In this document: piece after piece, positions 19,109 through 27,622 of the stretch | Position numbering within the stretch: position 1 is the first letter of the stretch | Layout of the letters: every line of letters starts with the position of its first letter | NCBI RefSeq assembly: GCF_000381885.1 | Contig: NZ_KB907210.1 | Coordinates: 248,001-312,000 of the forward strand | Reading direction: 5' to 3' | Source of the DNA: Actinomadura atramentaria DSM 43919 | GTDB lineage: Bacteria; Actinomycetota; Actinomycetes; Streptosporangiales; Streptosporangiaceae | Length of the DNA: 64,000 bases | Notes under the pieces: generated by a model | The model's database searches: none | Seen by the model: only the letters and a program-made list of their open reading frames with translations | What the model was told of the DNA's origin: nothing | Position numbers and translations under genes: made by a program

Positions 19109-20304
19109 CCGGCCACCTCAGCCTTCACCTCGTGCGGATCGCCGTCCGGGCCCGCGACACCGGCCCCCAGGCCGCCCATGCCGCCCGTGCCCTCCTCCAG
19201 CTCGGCCTTGCGCCGCCGCGACGGCAGCAGCCCCTCCGGCCGCAGCGCCATCATCAGCACCAGCGCCAGCCCGAAGAACAGCATCCGGTAGTCCTTCAAC
19301 TCCCGGAACCGCTCCGGCAGCCACGCCACGATGAACGCGCCCAGGATCACTCCGGGCAGGTTCCCCGCGCCGCCGAGCACCACCGCCGCCAGGATCAGCG
19401 CCGACACCATGAACTCGAAGTGCGCCGGATTCAGCGACGTCACCTGCGCGCCGTACAGCACCCCGGCCGAACCGCCGATCGCCGCGCCGATCGCGAACGC
19501 CGCCAGCTTGAACTTGAACGTCGGGACGCCCATCAGCTCGGCCGCGTCCTCGTCCTCCCGGATCGCCGCCCACGCCCGGCCCACCCGGCTGCGGTTCAAC
19601 CGGACGACGAACACGATCGCCACGATGATCGCCGCGAGCATCAGGTAGTAGTACGGACGCGCGTCCAGCACCCCGTACTCGAACGGCGCCAGCCCGCCCA
19701 GCCCGAGCGACGTGAACGGTTCGACGTCCGGAATCGACCAGTCCGTCAGCGTCGGCGGATGCGGAATCCCCGAGATCCCGTTCGGCCCGCCGATCGCGGG
19801 CGTGTTCCGCGCCGTGATCCGGATGATCTCCCCGAACCCCAACGTCACGATCGCCAGATAGTCACCGCGCAACCGCAGCGTCGGCGCACCCAGGATCACG
19901 CCCGACAACGCCGCGACGACGATCCCCACCGGCAGGATCTCCCAGAAGCTCCAGCCGACCTTCTCCCCCAGGATCGCCATCGTGTACCCGCCGATCGCGA
20001 AGAACGCGACGTACCCCAGGTCCAGCAGACCGGCCTGCCCCACCACCACGTTCAACCCGATCGCCAGCAGGATGTACCCGCCGATCGGGAAGAACAGCAG
20101 GTCCGCCCAGTTGCTGTCCGGCGACATGACGTTCCCGACCGCGTCCGCGGGCAGCAGCACCGCCCCGACGATCAGCAGCAGGTACACCGACCACCGGACG
20201 GGCCCGGACGCCGAATCCCACCACTCGCGAACCCCGCGCAGCGCCGCGCGCGCCCTCGTGAGCCAGGACACCGAACCCCCCTTGTCCGCACGCGCGCCGC
20301 TCAT
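19105..20304 (-). CDS. livM: Branched-chain amino acid ABC transporter permease LivM
   Basis: A 399-residue membrane protein with about ten helices. GLNVVVGQAGLLDLGYVAFFAIGGYT is the conserved LivM/LivH core, and the loop RVGRAWAAIREDEDAAELMGV is the EAA-like contact site for the ATPases. A hydrophilic N-terminal extension (about 35 residues) and an acidic/Gly-rich C-terminal tail flank it. Its ATG overlaps the livH stop by four bases. Forms the translocation channel with LivH. Confidence 0.95.
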   Translation of the reverse strand: MSGARADKGGSVSWLTRARAALRGVREWWDSASGPVRWSVYLLLIVGAVLLPADAVGNVMSPDSNWADLLFFPIGGYILLAIGLNVVVGQAGLLDLGYVAFFAIGGYTMAILGEKVGWSFWEILPVGIVVAALSGVILGAPTLRLRGDYLAIVTLGFGEIIRITARNTPAIGGPNGISGIPHPPTLTDWSIPDVEPFTSLGLGGLAPFEYGVLDARPYYYLMLAAIIVAIVFVVRLNRSRVGRAWAAIREDEDAAELMGVPTFKFKLAAFAIGAAIGGSAGVLYGAQVTSLNPAHFEFMVSALILAAVVLGGAGNLPGVILGAFIVAWLPERFRELKDYRMLFFGLALVLMMALRPEGLLPSRRRKAELEEGTGGMGGLGAGVAGPDGDPHEVKAEVAG

Positions 20305-21272
20305 GCGCGCGCCCGCTGCAGCGACTCGCCGAGAATCCCGGTCGGACGGAACATCAGCACCAGCACCAGCACCGTGAACGCCACCACGTCACGCCACTCC
20401 GGCCCGAAGAACGACGACCCGTACATCTCCAGCAGCCCCAGGACCAGGCCGCCCACCAGCGCGCCCCGCAGATTCCCGATGCCGCCGAGCACCGCCGCCG
20501 TGAACGCCTTGATCCCCAGCAGGAAACCGACCATGTACTGGGTCTCCTCGAAGCGCATCATGTAGAGCGCCGCCGCCACCCCGGCCATCGCGCCGCCGAG
20601 CGCGAACGTCGCGATCACGATCCGGTCGATGTTCACACCCATCAGGACGGCCGTCTCCGGGTCCTGCGCCGTCGCGCGGATGCCCCGGCCCAGCCGGGTC
20701 CGCGCCACGAACTGGTCCAACGCCACCATCATCAGCAGCGCGCCCACGAAGATGATCAGCTTGTCGCTGCGGACGTCCACCGGACCGATCGAGAACAGAT
20801 GGACCGGATTCGCGAAGTCGTTCGACTGAACCGGGAGGTAGCCGCCCTCCTTCGGCCGGTCGAACACGGTGGGGATCACCACCAGCGCGAAGAACTGCTG
20901 CAGCGCGATCGACGCGCCGATCGCCGACAGCAGCGCCGCCAGCCGCGACGCCCCCCGCTTGCGCAGCGGACGGTAGGCCAGCAGCTCCAGCAGCACCGCC
21001 GCCCCGCCCGACGCCACACCCGCGACGACCGCCAGCACGACGACGACGCCGATCAGCGCCACCGTCCCCACCGGCGTCGTGATGCCCATCGCCTCCACGG
21101 CCCCGACGGCCGCGAACGTACCGATCATGAAGATCTCGGAATGCGCGAAGTTGATCAGCCGCAGCACGCCGTAGACCATCGTGTAGCCGAGGGCCACCAG
21201 CGCGTAGATCGCGCCGAGGGACAGGCCGTCCACCGTCGACGGCCAGAATTGGTCAAGGAAACTGTTGAACAC
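20301..21272 (-). CDS. livH: Branched-chain amino acid ABC transporter permease LivH
   Basis: A 323-residue permease of about eight helices. The opening LSLGAIYALVALGYTMVYGVLRLINFAHSE is the characteristic LivH N-terminus, and the cytoplasmic loop GRGIRATAQDPETAVLMGVN contacts the ATPase. GTG start at 21272; livK lies 90 bases upstream, a usual gap in which a partial terminator can lower expression of the permease genes relative to the binding protein. That last point is family knowledge, not seen here. Confidence 0.95.
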   Translation of the reverse strand: MFNSFLDQFWPSTVDGLSLGAIYALVALGYTMVYGVLRLINFAHSEIFMIGTFAAVGAVEAMGITTPVGTVALIGVVVVLAVVAGVASGGAAVLLELLAYRPLRKRGASRLAALLSAIGASIALQQFFALVVIPTVFDRPKEGGYLPVQSNDFANPVHLFSIGPVDVRSDKLIIFVGALLMMVALDQFVARTRLGRGIRATAQDPETAVLMGVNIDRIVIATFALGGAMAGVAAALYMMRFEETQYMVGFLLGIKAFTAAVLGGIGNLRGALVGGLVLGLLEMYGSSFFGPEWRDVVAFTVLVLVLMFRPTGILGESLQRARA

Positions 21273-21362
21273 GATGAGGCCGCCTTCGTCGAGAGGGCGG
21301 GGACACCGACGCGCCCCCGCCCCCGCGCGTCACCAGACCGCCCGCGCGGAGCGGGCGGGTCG

Positions 21363-22538
21363 CTAGTCGGAGAGCTTCGCCGTGTTGGCGTCGCCGATCA
21401 GCGGCAGAGTGTCGCCCGTGACCTGGTACACGTAGATCGCACTGCTGGCCGGGTCACCCTTGTCGGTGAACTTGATCTGCTTCGAGACGCCCGGCACGTC
21501 GATCGTCTTCAGGAAGTCGTTGATCTCCTCGGGCTTGGTCTTGCCCGCCTTGATCGCCGTGATGAACGCCGTCGCCGCGTCATAGCCCTCGGCCGAGTAG
21601 ATCGCCGTGTCGGAGTTGTACTTGGCCTTGTACGCCTCGGAGAACTTCTTCGACGCCGGGCTCGCCTTGCCCGTCGGGTCGATCAGGCACGGGCACCCGA
21701 TCACCGAGCCGTCCGCGTTCTTCCCGCCCGCGCCCTTCGCCAGGCCCTTGTCCAGCGAACCGTCGCCCGACAGGAACCGCGCCGTCACCCCGGCCTCGCG
21801 GAGCTGCTTGATCAGCTTGCCGCCCGCCGCGTAGTAGCCGCCGAAGAAGATCGCGTCCGGCTTGAACGCCTTCGCCTGGTTCACCGTCGCCGAGTAGTCC
21901 GACGCCTCCGGGTCGATCGCGCTGACCTGCGTCGTCGCGCCCTTGCCCTTCACCGTGCCCTCCACGGTCGTCCCGAGCGGCTTGCCGTACTCGGAGTTGT
22001 CGTGGATGACGAACACCTTCTTGGCGCCCAGGCCGTTGGTGATGAACGTCCCGATGCCCGCGCCCTGCACGTCGTCGTTCCCGACGATGCGGTGGAAGAA
22101 CTTCCAGCCGTTCGCCGACAGCGCCGAGTTGGTCGCGGACGCCGAGATCATCGGGACCTTGCCCTCTTCCATGACGGGCCCCACCTGCTGGGTCTCACCC
22201 GAGAACGCCGGGCCGACCAGACCGACGATCTTGTCCTTCTGGATCGCCGTCTTCGCCAGCGGCACCGCCTGCTCGCCCTTGCCCTGGCTGTCGTAGGTCT
22301 TGAACTTGATCTTGATCTTGGGGTTCGTCGCGTTGTACTCGTCGATCGCCATCTGCGCGCCCTTGCTGGGCGGGATGACGATCCCGGACGCCTCACCGGT
22401 CAGGTCGCCCATGAACCCGATCGTGACCGAATCCTTGTCCCCCGAGCCGCCGCCCGAGTCTCCGCAGGCGGAAGCGCCGATCGCGAGCACCGCGCCCAGA
22501 GCCACGGCACCCGTGGCCCGCATGAAGTTGCGCCGCAA
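21363..22538 (-). CDS. livK: Branched-chain amino acid ABC transporter substrate-binding lipoprotein LivK
   Basis: A 391-residue periplasmic-binding-protein type I family member, first gene of the liv operon. A lipoprotein signal is clear: LAIGASAC with lipidated Cys followed by a Gly/Ser linker. The mature part begins VTIGFMGDLTGEA, and has the family features LVGPAFSGETQ, RIVGNDDVQGAG and AIYSAEGYDA. TTG at 22538 is preferred because AAAGG precedes it at 8 bases; the ATG at 22523 has no ribosome site and the longer frame from 22604 would extend the signal peptide unusually. Captures Leu/Ile/Val-like substrates and delivers them to LivHM. Confidence 0.93.
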   Translation of the reverse strand: MRRNFMRATGAVALGAVLAIGASACGDSGGGSGDKDSVTIGFMGDLTGEASGIVIPPSKGAQMAIDEYNATNPKIKIKFKTYDSQGKGEQAVPLAKTAIQKDKIVGLVGPAFSGETQQVGPVMEEGKVPMISASATNSALSANGWKFFHRIVGNDDVQGAGIGTFITNGLGAKKVFVIHDNSEYGKPLGTTVEGTVKGKGATTQVSAIDPEASDYSATVNQAKAFKPDAIFFGGYYAAGGKLIKQLREAGVTARFLSGDGSLDKGLAKGAGGKNADGSVIGCPCLIDPTGKASPASKKFSEAYKAKYNSDTAIYSAEGYDAATAFITAIKAGKTKPEEINDFLKTIDVPGVSKQIKFTDKGDPASSAIYVYQVTGDTLPLIGDANTAKLSD

Positions 22539-22911
22539 GGTGTCAACCTTTCTTCCGGATCCGGAAGGGGATCGGGTACGAGTCAGATCCCGGCGCCGCC
22601 CCATCAGAAAACGGTCACTCCGGGATCAGCTATGTCGTACACCGTGGCGGCACAACGTCGCCAGAGGTCGGCACTCGAAGGGTTATTCGTTCGTTACGCC
22701 ACCGTGGCCATTCGCACCCGGCCCGGCCAGCGCCGTTCACGGAAAGTGAATCCCGCCGATCTTTGGAAGGGGTGGATCGAACGCTGATTTCGGTCCGACC
22801 GAAATTCGCTTTGTTTCCGCGCCGTTTCAGGCGCGCGACGGACACGTGACGCGGATCGGCCGCATTCCGGTCAGCCGAATACCGGGGAACGCCGCGCGCG
22901 GTCGGCCGGGC
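22539..22911. other. Intergenic region carrying the livK promoter region and a perfect palindrome
   Basis: No gene is supported in these 373 bases. The part nearest livK (22620-22830) is less GC-rich than the rest of the window and should hold the livK promoter and regulatory sites. A 19-base palindrome lies at 22787-22805 (separate entry). The part nearest pdtaR (22840-22911) contains GC-rich short inverted segments that may end pdtaR transcription. Confidence 0.6.
22787..22805. promoter_or_regulatory. Perfect 9+1+9 palindrome upstream of livK, operator-like
   Basis: ATTTCGGTC-C-GACCGAAAT is an exact inverted repeat with a single central base, about 250 bases upstream of livK and 110 downstream of the pdtaR stop. 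Its size suits a dimeric repressor such as a TetR-, GntR- or Lrp-type regulator; the A/T-rich ends stand out in this GC-rich DNA. The binding protein is unknown. A weak terminator role is less likely because no U-tract follows. Confidence 0.45.
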
Positions 22912-23538
22912 TCAGCCCGCCGCCGACTCCCCGGCCCCGCCGCCCGCCGCGCCCGACCCGCCGGACGCGCCCGCCACGACCGCCTCCGCCACCGCCCGCA
23001 TCGTCAGACGGCGGTCCATCGACGTCTTCTGGATCCACCGGAACGCCTCCGGCTCGCTCCAGCCGTGCGCCTGCTGCAGCAGCCCCTTCGCACGGTCCAC
23101 GACCTTGCGCGTCTCCAACCGCTCCGAGAGGCCCGCGACCTCCGCCTCCAACGCCCGCAGCTCCGTGTACCGGCTCACCGCGACCTCGATCGCCGGGGCC
23201 AGGTCCGTCTTGCTGAACGGCTTGACGAGATAGGCCATCGCCCCGGCCTCCGTCGCCCGCTGCACCAGCTCCCGTTGCGAGAACGCGGTGAGGATCACGA
23301 CGGGCGCGATGCGGTCGGCCGAGATGCGCTCGGCGGCCGAGATCCCGTCCAGGACGGGCATCTTGACGTCGAGGATCACCAGGTCGGGCCGGTGCTCGAC
23401 GGCCAGCCGGACGGCGGTCTCGCCGTCCCCCGCCTCGCCCACGACCTCGTACCCGTCCTCCTCCAGCATCTCCTTGAGGTCCAGCCGGATGAGGGCCTCG
23501 TCTTCTGCGATCACAACTCGCCGAGCGGTCTCCGTCAC
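22912..23538 (-). CDS. pdtaR: ANTAR-domain response regulator, PdtaR-like
   Basis: A 208-residue two-component regulator acting on RNA. The receiver domain opens RRVVIAEDEALIRLDL (acidic pocket), with phospho-acceptor Asp in VILDVKMPVLDG, Thr in LTAFSQRE and Lys in YLVKPFS. The C-terminal ANTAR domain has ERLETRKVVDRAKGLLQ and EAFRWIQKTSMDRR. The close match to mycobacterial PdtaR (Rv1626), also between polA and pyk-side genes, supports the symbol. ANTAR proteins bind paired hexaloop hairpins and block termination. GTG at 23538 starts next to the receiver; ATG at 23568 is an alternative. Its sensor kinase is not adjacent. Confidence 0.92.
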   Translation of the reverse strand: MTETARRVVIAEDEALIRLDLKEMLEEDGYEVVGEAGDGETAVRLAVEHRPDLVILDVKMPVLDGISAAERISADRIAPVVILTAFSQRELVQRATEAGAMAYLVKPFSKTDLAPAIEVAVSRYTELRALEAEVAGLSERLETRKVVDRAKGLLQQAHGWSEPEAFRWIQKTSMDRRLTMRAVAEAVVAGASGGSGAAGGGAGESAAG

Positions 23539-23640
23539 GCCCCTGAGACTACCGGGAGCCGCTAGCATGGTCGGAGCCAGGTGGGGCTTGTCCCTGTAAG
23601 GCCCCGACCCGGCAAGGATGTCCGAAAAATCTGGATAAAT

Positions 23641-23715
23641 GCCCCGATAGCCCAATAGGCAGCAGGCAATGGTCTCAAAAGCCATAAAGTGTGGGTTCGA
23701 GTCCCACTCGGGGCA
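23641..23715 (+). tRNA. tRNA with CAA anticodon (Leu) but class I shape
   Basis: Folds by eye into a full cloverleaf: acceptor stem 23641-23647 with 23708-23714 (seven pairs), D arm with GG in its loop and a three-pair stem, anticodon stem ATGGT/GCCAT around a seven-base loop CTCAAAA (anticodon CAA at 23676-23678), a five-base variable loop AAAGT, and T arm GTGGG-TTCGAGT-CCCAC. Discriminator base A; CCA is not encoded. CAA reads Leu codon UUG, yet bacterial tRNA-Leu normally has a long variable arm, absent here. Divergent from pdtaR and followed by a strong terminator. Confidence 0.85.
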
Positions 23716-23723
23716 CATGACAT

Positions 23724-23753
23724 AAATCGCCACCCATTACGGGTGGCGATTTT
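23724..23753 (+). terminator. Terminator of the CAA tRNA gene
   Basis: Perfect 12-bp stem (23724-23735 with 23741-23752), loop ATTAC, and a run of four T on the plus strand right at its end; the complementary strand has a matching A/T flank, so it could act both ways. It begins nine bases past the tRNA. Confidence 0.9.
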
Positions 23754-23780
23754 GTCGTACCCCTCTGTGACGATCGAGGC

Positions 23781-24539
23781 ATGCATCCTCCCGAGGCACG
23801 AAAGCTCGCCCTGCGCCTACTGGCGTCCGGGCTCACGGTCCGCGAGATCCACCGCCAGACCGGCATACCGCGCCAAACCCTGTACTACTGGAAGAAAGAC
23901 CCGGAGAAAGCGGCCGCCCGGGTCGTACCGACGTGCCCGCACTGCCACAGCCGAACCTTGGACGGCCGTCCCTACTCCTACGTCCTCGGCCTCTACCTCG
24001 GGGACGGGCACATCGTCCGGTCCCGCAAACCCGAGGTGTACCGACTCGAAATCACCTGCGCCGACAGTTGGCCCGGGTTGATCGAGGAGGCCGCCCGCGC
24101 GCTCTCCGAGGTCATGCCTGGACAGGCGATCGGTCGCCGTAAATCCACGGGCTGCACCAACGTCGGCGCGTACTCCAAGCACTGGCCGTGTCTGTTCCCT
24201 CAGCACGGTCCCGGACTGAAACACACACGGAAGATCGAACTCGTCCCGTGGCAGCAGGAGATCACCGACGAGTTCACCGGTGATTTTCTCCGGGGCCTCA
24301 TCCACTCGGACGGATACCGGGGCATGAACCGCGTCAAGCGTCCCGTGAACGGTGAGGACCGCTGGTACGAGTATCCGCGCTACAGCTTCTCCAACCGCTC
24401 GATGGACATCCAGCGGATGTTCACCGACGCGCTGGATCGGCTCGGGATCGCCTGGCGGCAGATGAACCGGTGGAACGTCTCAGTGGCGCGGCGGGAGGCG
24501 GTGGCGCGGCTGGACGAGTTCGTCGGGCCGAAGTACTGA
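23781..24539 (+). CDS. HTH plus LAGLIDADG-like (DOD) protein next to the tRNA
   Basis: A 252-residue protein. Residues 1-40 form a resolvase/Tc3-like helix-turn-helix (LLASGLTVREIHRQTGIPRQ), followed by a single CPHCH zinc-knuckle-like site, then two LAGLIDADG-type helices: SYVLGLYLGDG and DFLRGLIHSDG, each ending in the acidic residue that would bind catalytic metal. The C-terminus ends DEFVGPKY. Similar proteins with YLLGLYLGDG and LLRGLIHSDG are widespread in Streptomyces (from memory). Free-standing homing endonuclease or a derived DNA-binding regulator are both possible. Codon use is slightly less GC-biased than neighbours. The start lacks a strong ribosome site. Confidence 0.8.
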   Translation: MHPPEARKLALRLLASGLTVREIHRQTGIPRQTLYYWKKDPEKAAARVVPTCPHCHSRTLDGRPYSYVLGLYLGDGHIVRSRKPEVYRLEITCADSWPGLIEEAARALSEVMPGQAIGRRKSTGCTNVGAYSKHWPCLFPQHGPGLKHTRKIELVPWQQEITDEFTGDFLRGLIHSDGYRGMNRVKRPVNGEDRWYEYPRYSFSNRSMDIQRMFTDALDRLGIAWRQMNRWNVSVARREAVARLDEFVGPKY

Positions 24540-24645
24540 TCGCGCCGTGTCCGGCGAGCGGCTGCGGCGCGCTCCCCCGTCCCCCGGTGGGGGCCGGAAC
24601 CGGGGACACAGCAGGGACCGAAATGCCGTAATGGGACCGAAACCC

Positions 24646-24671
24646 GGCGGCCGGGTCGTGCCCCGGCCGCC
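24646..24671. terminator. Hairpin between the convergent LAGLIDADG-like gene and pyk
   Basis: Perfect 10-bp stem (24646-24655 with 24662-24671) and a six-base loop, in the 175-base gap between two convergent genes and 44 bases past the pyk stop on the minus strand. No U-tract. The remaining gap has a smaller CCCCC/GGGGG inverted pair near 24575-24597. Confidence 0.65.
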
Positions 24672-24714
24672 TGGTGGGCGAGCCCCGGTGGCGCGGTGCG
24701 TCCGGGGCCGCGGG

Positions 24715-26145
24715 TCAGGTGGGGACGGCGATGGCGTCGCCGATGCGGTGGACGCGCAGCGCGTTGGTGGAGCCGGGCGTTCCGGGCGGGGAGCCGGCGA
24801 CGATGACGACGCGGTCGCCCTTCTGGTAGCGGCCGATCTCCAGGAGCGCGTGCTCGACCTGGCGGACCATGTCGTCGGTGTGGTCGACCTGGGGGACGAT
24901 GAACGTCTCGACGCCCCAGACGTGGGCGAGGCGGCCGCGGACGGCGGGCACGGAGGTGAACGCCAGCAGCGGGATCGGCGACCGGTAGCGGGAGAGGCGC
25001 CGCGCGGTCTCGCCGGACATGGTGAAGGCGACGAGGGCCTGGGCGCCGACGGTGGCGCCGACTTCGGCGGCGGCGCGGGCGATGGCGCCGCCGACGGTCT
25101 CGGGGATGCGGTCGAGGGTGTGGGTGGCGTGGAGGACGGATTCCTCGGCGGTGGAGACGATGCGGCTCATGGTCTCGACGGCGAGGATGGGGTATTGGCC
25201 GACGCTGGTCTCGCCGGAGAGCATGACGGCGTCGGCGCCTTCGAAGACGGCTCCGGCGACGTCGGAGGTCTCGGCGCGGGTGGGGCGCGGCGAGGAGATC
25301 ATGGATTCGAGCATCTGGGTGGCGACGATGACCGGGCGGGCCTTCTCGCGGCAGAGTTCGATGGCGCGTTTCTGGACGATGGGGACCTGTTCGAGGGGGA
25401 GTTCGACGCCGAGGTCGCCGCGGGCGACCATGATGCCGTCGAAGGCGGCGACGATCTCGGGGAGGGCGTCGACGGCCTGGGGTTTCTCGATCTTGCCGAT
25501 GAGGGGGACGCGGACGCCCTCCTCGTCCATGATCTTGTAGCAGATGTCGGCGTCGGCGGGGGTGCGGACGAAGGAGAGGGCGACGAGGTCGACGCCGAGG
25601 CGGAGGGCCCAGCGGAGGTCCTCTTCGTCCTTGTCGGTGAGGGCGGGGACGCTGACGGGGACGCCGGGGAGGTTGAGGCCCTTGTTGTCGGAGACCATGC
25701 CGCCGACGGTGACGGTGGTGTGGACGCGGGGTCCGTCGACCTCGGTGACCTGGAGGGCGACGCGGCCGTCGTCGATGAGGACGGTGTCGCCGGGGCCGAC
25801 GTCGCCGGGGAGTCCGGTGTAGGTGGTGGAGACCTGTTTGCGGGTGCCGGGGACGTCGTCGGTGGTGATGGTGAAGGCGTCGCCGAGGGTGAGGCGGACG
25901 GGGCCGTCGGGGAAGCGCCCGATGCGGATCTTGGGTCCTTGGAGGTCGGCGAGGATGCCGACGCCGCGTCCGGTGGCCTCGGCGGCGGCGCGGATGCGGT
26001 GGTAGACCTCTTCGTGGCCGGCGTGGTCGCCGTGGCTCATGTTGAGGCGGCAGACGTCCACTCCGGCGTCGACGAGGGCGCGGATCTGCTCGGCGCTGGA
26101 GCAGGCGGGTCCGATGGTGCTGACGATCTTCGCTCGACGGGTCAC
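24715..26145 (-). CDS. pyk: Pyruvate kinase
   Basis: Final glycolytic step, PEP + ADP to pyruvate + ATP. The 476-residue protein begins RRAKIVSTIGPACSS, typical of the family, followed by RLNMSHG, ADLQGPKIRIG, the catalytic IGKIEKPQAV, MVARGDLGVELP and TQMLESMI motifs, and a C-terminal regulatory domain from about residue 350. The length fits the usual bacterial enzyme. GTG start at 26145. 3' to the tRNA/LAGLIDADG pair, as in Streptomyces. Confidence 0.97.
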   Translation of the reverse strand: MTRRAKIVSTIGPACSSAEQIRALVDAGVDVCRLNMSHGDHAGHEEVYHRIRAAAEATGRGVGILADLQGPKIRIGRFPDGPVRLTLGDAFTITTDDVPGTRKQVSTTYTGLPGDVGPGDTVLIDDGRVALQVTEVDGPRVHTTVTVGGMVSDNKGLNLPGVPVSVPALTDKDEEDLRWALRLGVDLVALSFVRTPADADICYKIMDEEGVRVPLIGKIEKPQAVDALPEIVAAFDGIMVARGDLGVELPLEQVPIVQKRAIELCREKARPVIVATQMLESMISSPRPTRAETSDVAGAVFEGADAVMLSGETSVGQYPILAVETMSRIVSTAEESVLHATHTLDRIPETVGGAIARAAAEVGATVGAQALVAFTMSGETARRLSRYRSPIPLLAFTSVPAVRGRLAHVWGVETFIVPQVDHTDDMVRQVEHALLEIGRYQKGDRVVIVAGSPPGTPGSTNALRVHRIGDAIAVPT

Positions 26146-26269
26146 GACACAAAACTACTTAGTTACCAGTCGGTACCCCTATTCGTGCAGGATGTGGCCA
26201 TCCGCGATTCACGCAGTGGTCCAGCCCAAAGGTCTAGACCACTGCGGAACGCGGGTGCCGGGACGGCCG

Positions 26270-26827
26270 TCAGGAGGCCGCGAAGACGTCGGCGGCGGTC
26301 TTGGTGAACGCCGGGATGTCGGCGGGCTTGCGGCTCGTGACGAGCGTGTTGGGGCCCGCCTCGCAGACCTGGACCTCCTCGTCCACCCAGGTCGCCCCCG
26401 CGTTGCGGAGGTCGGTCCGGAGGCTGGGCCAGGACGTCAGGGTCCGGCCGCGCGCGACGTCGGCCTCGGCGAGCAGCCACGGGGCGTGGCAGATCGCGGC
26501 GACGGGCAGTCCGGCGTCGAAGAACGCGCGGACGAACGCGACGGCGGCGGGGACGGTGCGCAGGTAGTCGGGGTTGGCGACGCCGCCGGGCAGGACGAGC
26601 CCCGCGAAGTCGGCGGCCTGGACGTCGTCGACGACGGCGTCGACGGGGAAGGCGTCGGCCTTGTCGAGGTGGTTGAACCCGCGGATCTCGCCGGGGTCGG
26701 TGGAGATGAGGCGGAGGTCGGCCCCGGCGTCCTTGAGGCCGTCCCAGGGGCCGGTCAGCTCGGCCTGCTCGACGCCTTCGGGGGCGGCGAGGAAGGCGAT
26801 GGTCTTGCCGTTCAGGTCGCGTGCCAT
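26270..26827 (-). CDS. DJ-1/PfpI family protein
   Basis: A 185-residue class I glutamine-amidotransferase-like protein. AAICHAPWLL is the nucleophile elbow with Cys-His; LVLPGGVANPDYLR and KTIAFLAAPEGVEQAEL are also typical of the YraA/PfpI group. Members are stress proteins described as proteases, deglycases or chaperones; the actual activity is debated. ATG at 26827 follows AGGAGG. It is divergent from the AraC-type gene 72 bases away, so that regulator may control it, which is inference. Confidence 0.9.
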   Translation of the reverse strand: MARDLNGKTIAFLAAPEGVEQAELTGPWDGLKDAGADLRLISTDPGEIRGFNHLDKADAFPVDAVVDDVQAADFAGLVLPGGVANPDYLRTVPAAVAFVRAFFDAGLPVAAICHAPWLLAEADVARGRTLTSWPSLRTDLRNAGATWVDEEVQVCEAGPNTLVTSRKPADIPAFTKTAADVFAAS

Positions 26828-26899
26828 TGCGGTGGCCTCCTTGTTCTGGTCGGGTTCGGGTGCCCCTGCCCGTCCGGGCGGCTGGTATGCAGGGACGTG

Positions 26900-27610
26900 A
26901 TGGATCAGACGGAGTACCGCGAAACGGCCGCGCCGCCGGTGGCGGGGCTGGCGTGCGCGTGGACGGCGGGGCTGCCGGCGGCGGCGGCGGGACCGGCCGT
27001 CCAGCGGGTCGTGCCGGACGCGTGCGTGGACGTGGTCTGGTGGCCGGGCGGCGGCGGGCTGCTGGTGGCGGGGCCGGACACGGGCCCGGCTCCGGCGGTG
27101 CTGCGGCCGGGCGACCGGCTGGCCGGGGTGCGGCTGCGGCCGGGCGCGGCGGGCCCGGTGCTGGGCGTGCCGCCCGCGGCGCTGCGGGACGCGCGCGTTC
27201 CGCTCACGGAGGTGTGGGGCGGCGCGGCGGACCGGCTGGCGGAGCGGCTCGCGGCGGCGGACGATCCGGCGGCGGCGCTCGCGGCCGGCATCGCGGCGCG
27301 GGCGGCGGCCGCTCCCCCGCCCGATCCGCTGGCGGCGCCGCTGGCGCGGGCGCTGGCGGCGGGTTCGGTGCGGGACGCGGCGGCGGCGCTGGGGCTGGGC
27401 GAGCGGCAGGTGCGGCGGCGGGCGGTGGCGGCGTTCGGGTACGGGCCGAAGACGGTGCAGCGGGTGCTGCGGTTCCAGCGGGCGCTGCGGCTGGCGCGGG
27501 CGGGGCGGCCGCTGGCGGAGGTCGCGTGGGCGGCGGGGTATTCGGACCAGCCGCACATGGCGCATGACGTCCGCCAGCTCGGCGGGGTTCCGATCCGGTC
27601 ACTGTTGTGA
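26900..27610 (+). CDS. AraC-family transcriptional regulator
   Basis: A 236-residue protein. The N-terminal half resembles DUF6597 sensing domains, with VQRVVPDACVDVVWW. The C-terminal 90 residues hold the two AraC helix-turn-helices: LGERQVRRRAVAAFGYGPK and LAEVAWAAGYSDQPHMAHDVR, ending in a GVPIRSLL tail. It is unusually rich in Ala and Gly. The ligand is unknown. Divergent placement next to the PfpI gene suggests control of that gene or itself. ATG at 26900 follows AGGGA. Confidence 0.88.
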   Translation: MDQTEYRETAAPPVAGLACAWTAGLPAAAAGPAVQRVVPDACVDVVWWPGGGGLLVAGPDTGPAPAVLRPGDRLAGVRLRPGAAGPVLGVPPAALRDARVPLTEVWGGAADRLAERLAAADDPAAALAAGIAARAAAAPPPDPLAAPLARALAAGSVRDAAAALGLGERQVRRRAVAAFGYGPKTVQRVLRFQRALRLARAGRPLAEVAWAAGYSDQPHMAHDVRQLGGVPIRSLL

Positions 27611-27622
27611 CGGCGGGGGCGG

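Noticed and set aside
23641..24539. Integrated prophage or genomic island at the tRNA
   Set aside because: No integrase, no second copy of the tRNA 3' end and no phage genes; only one HTH/LAGLIDADG-like gene.
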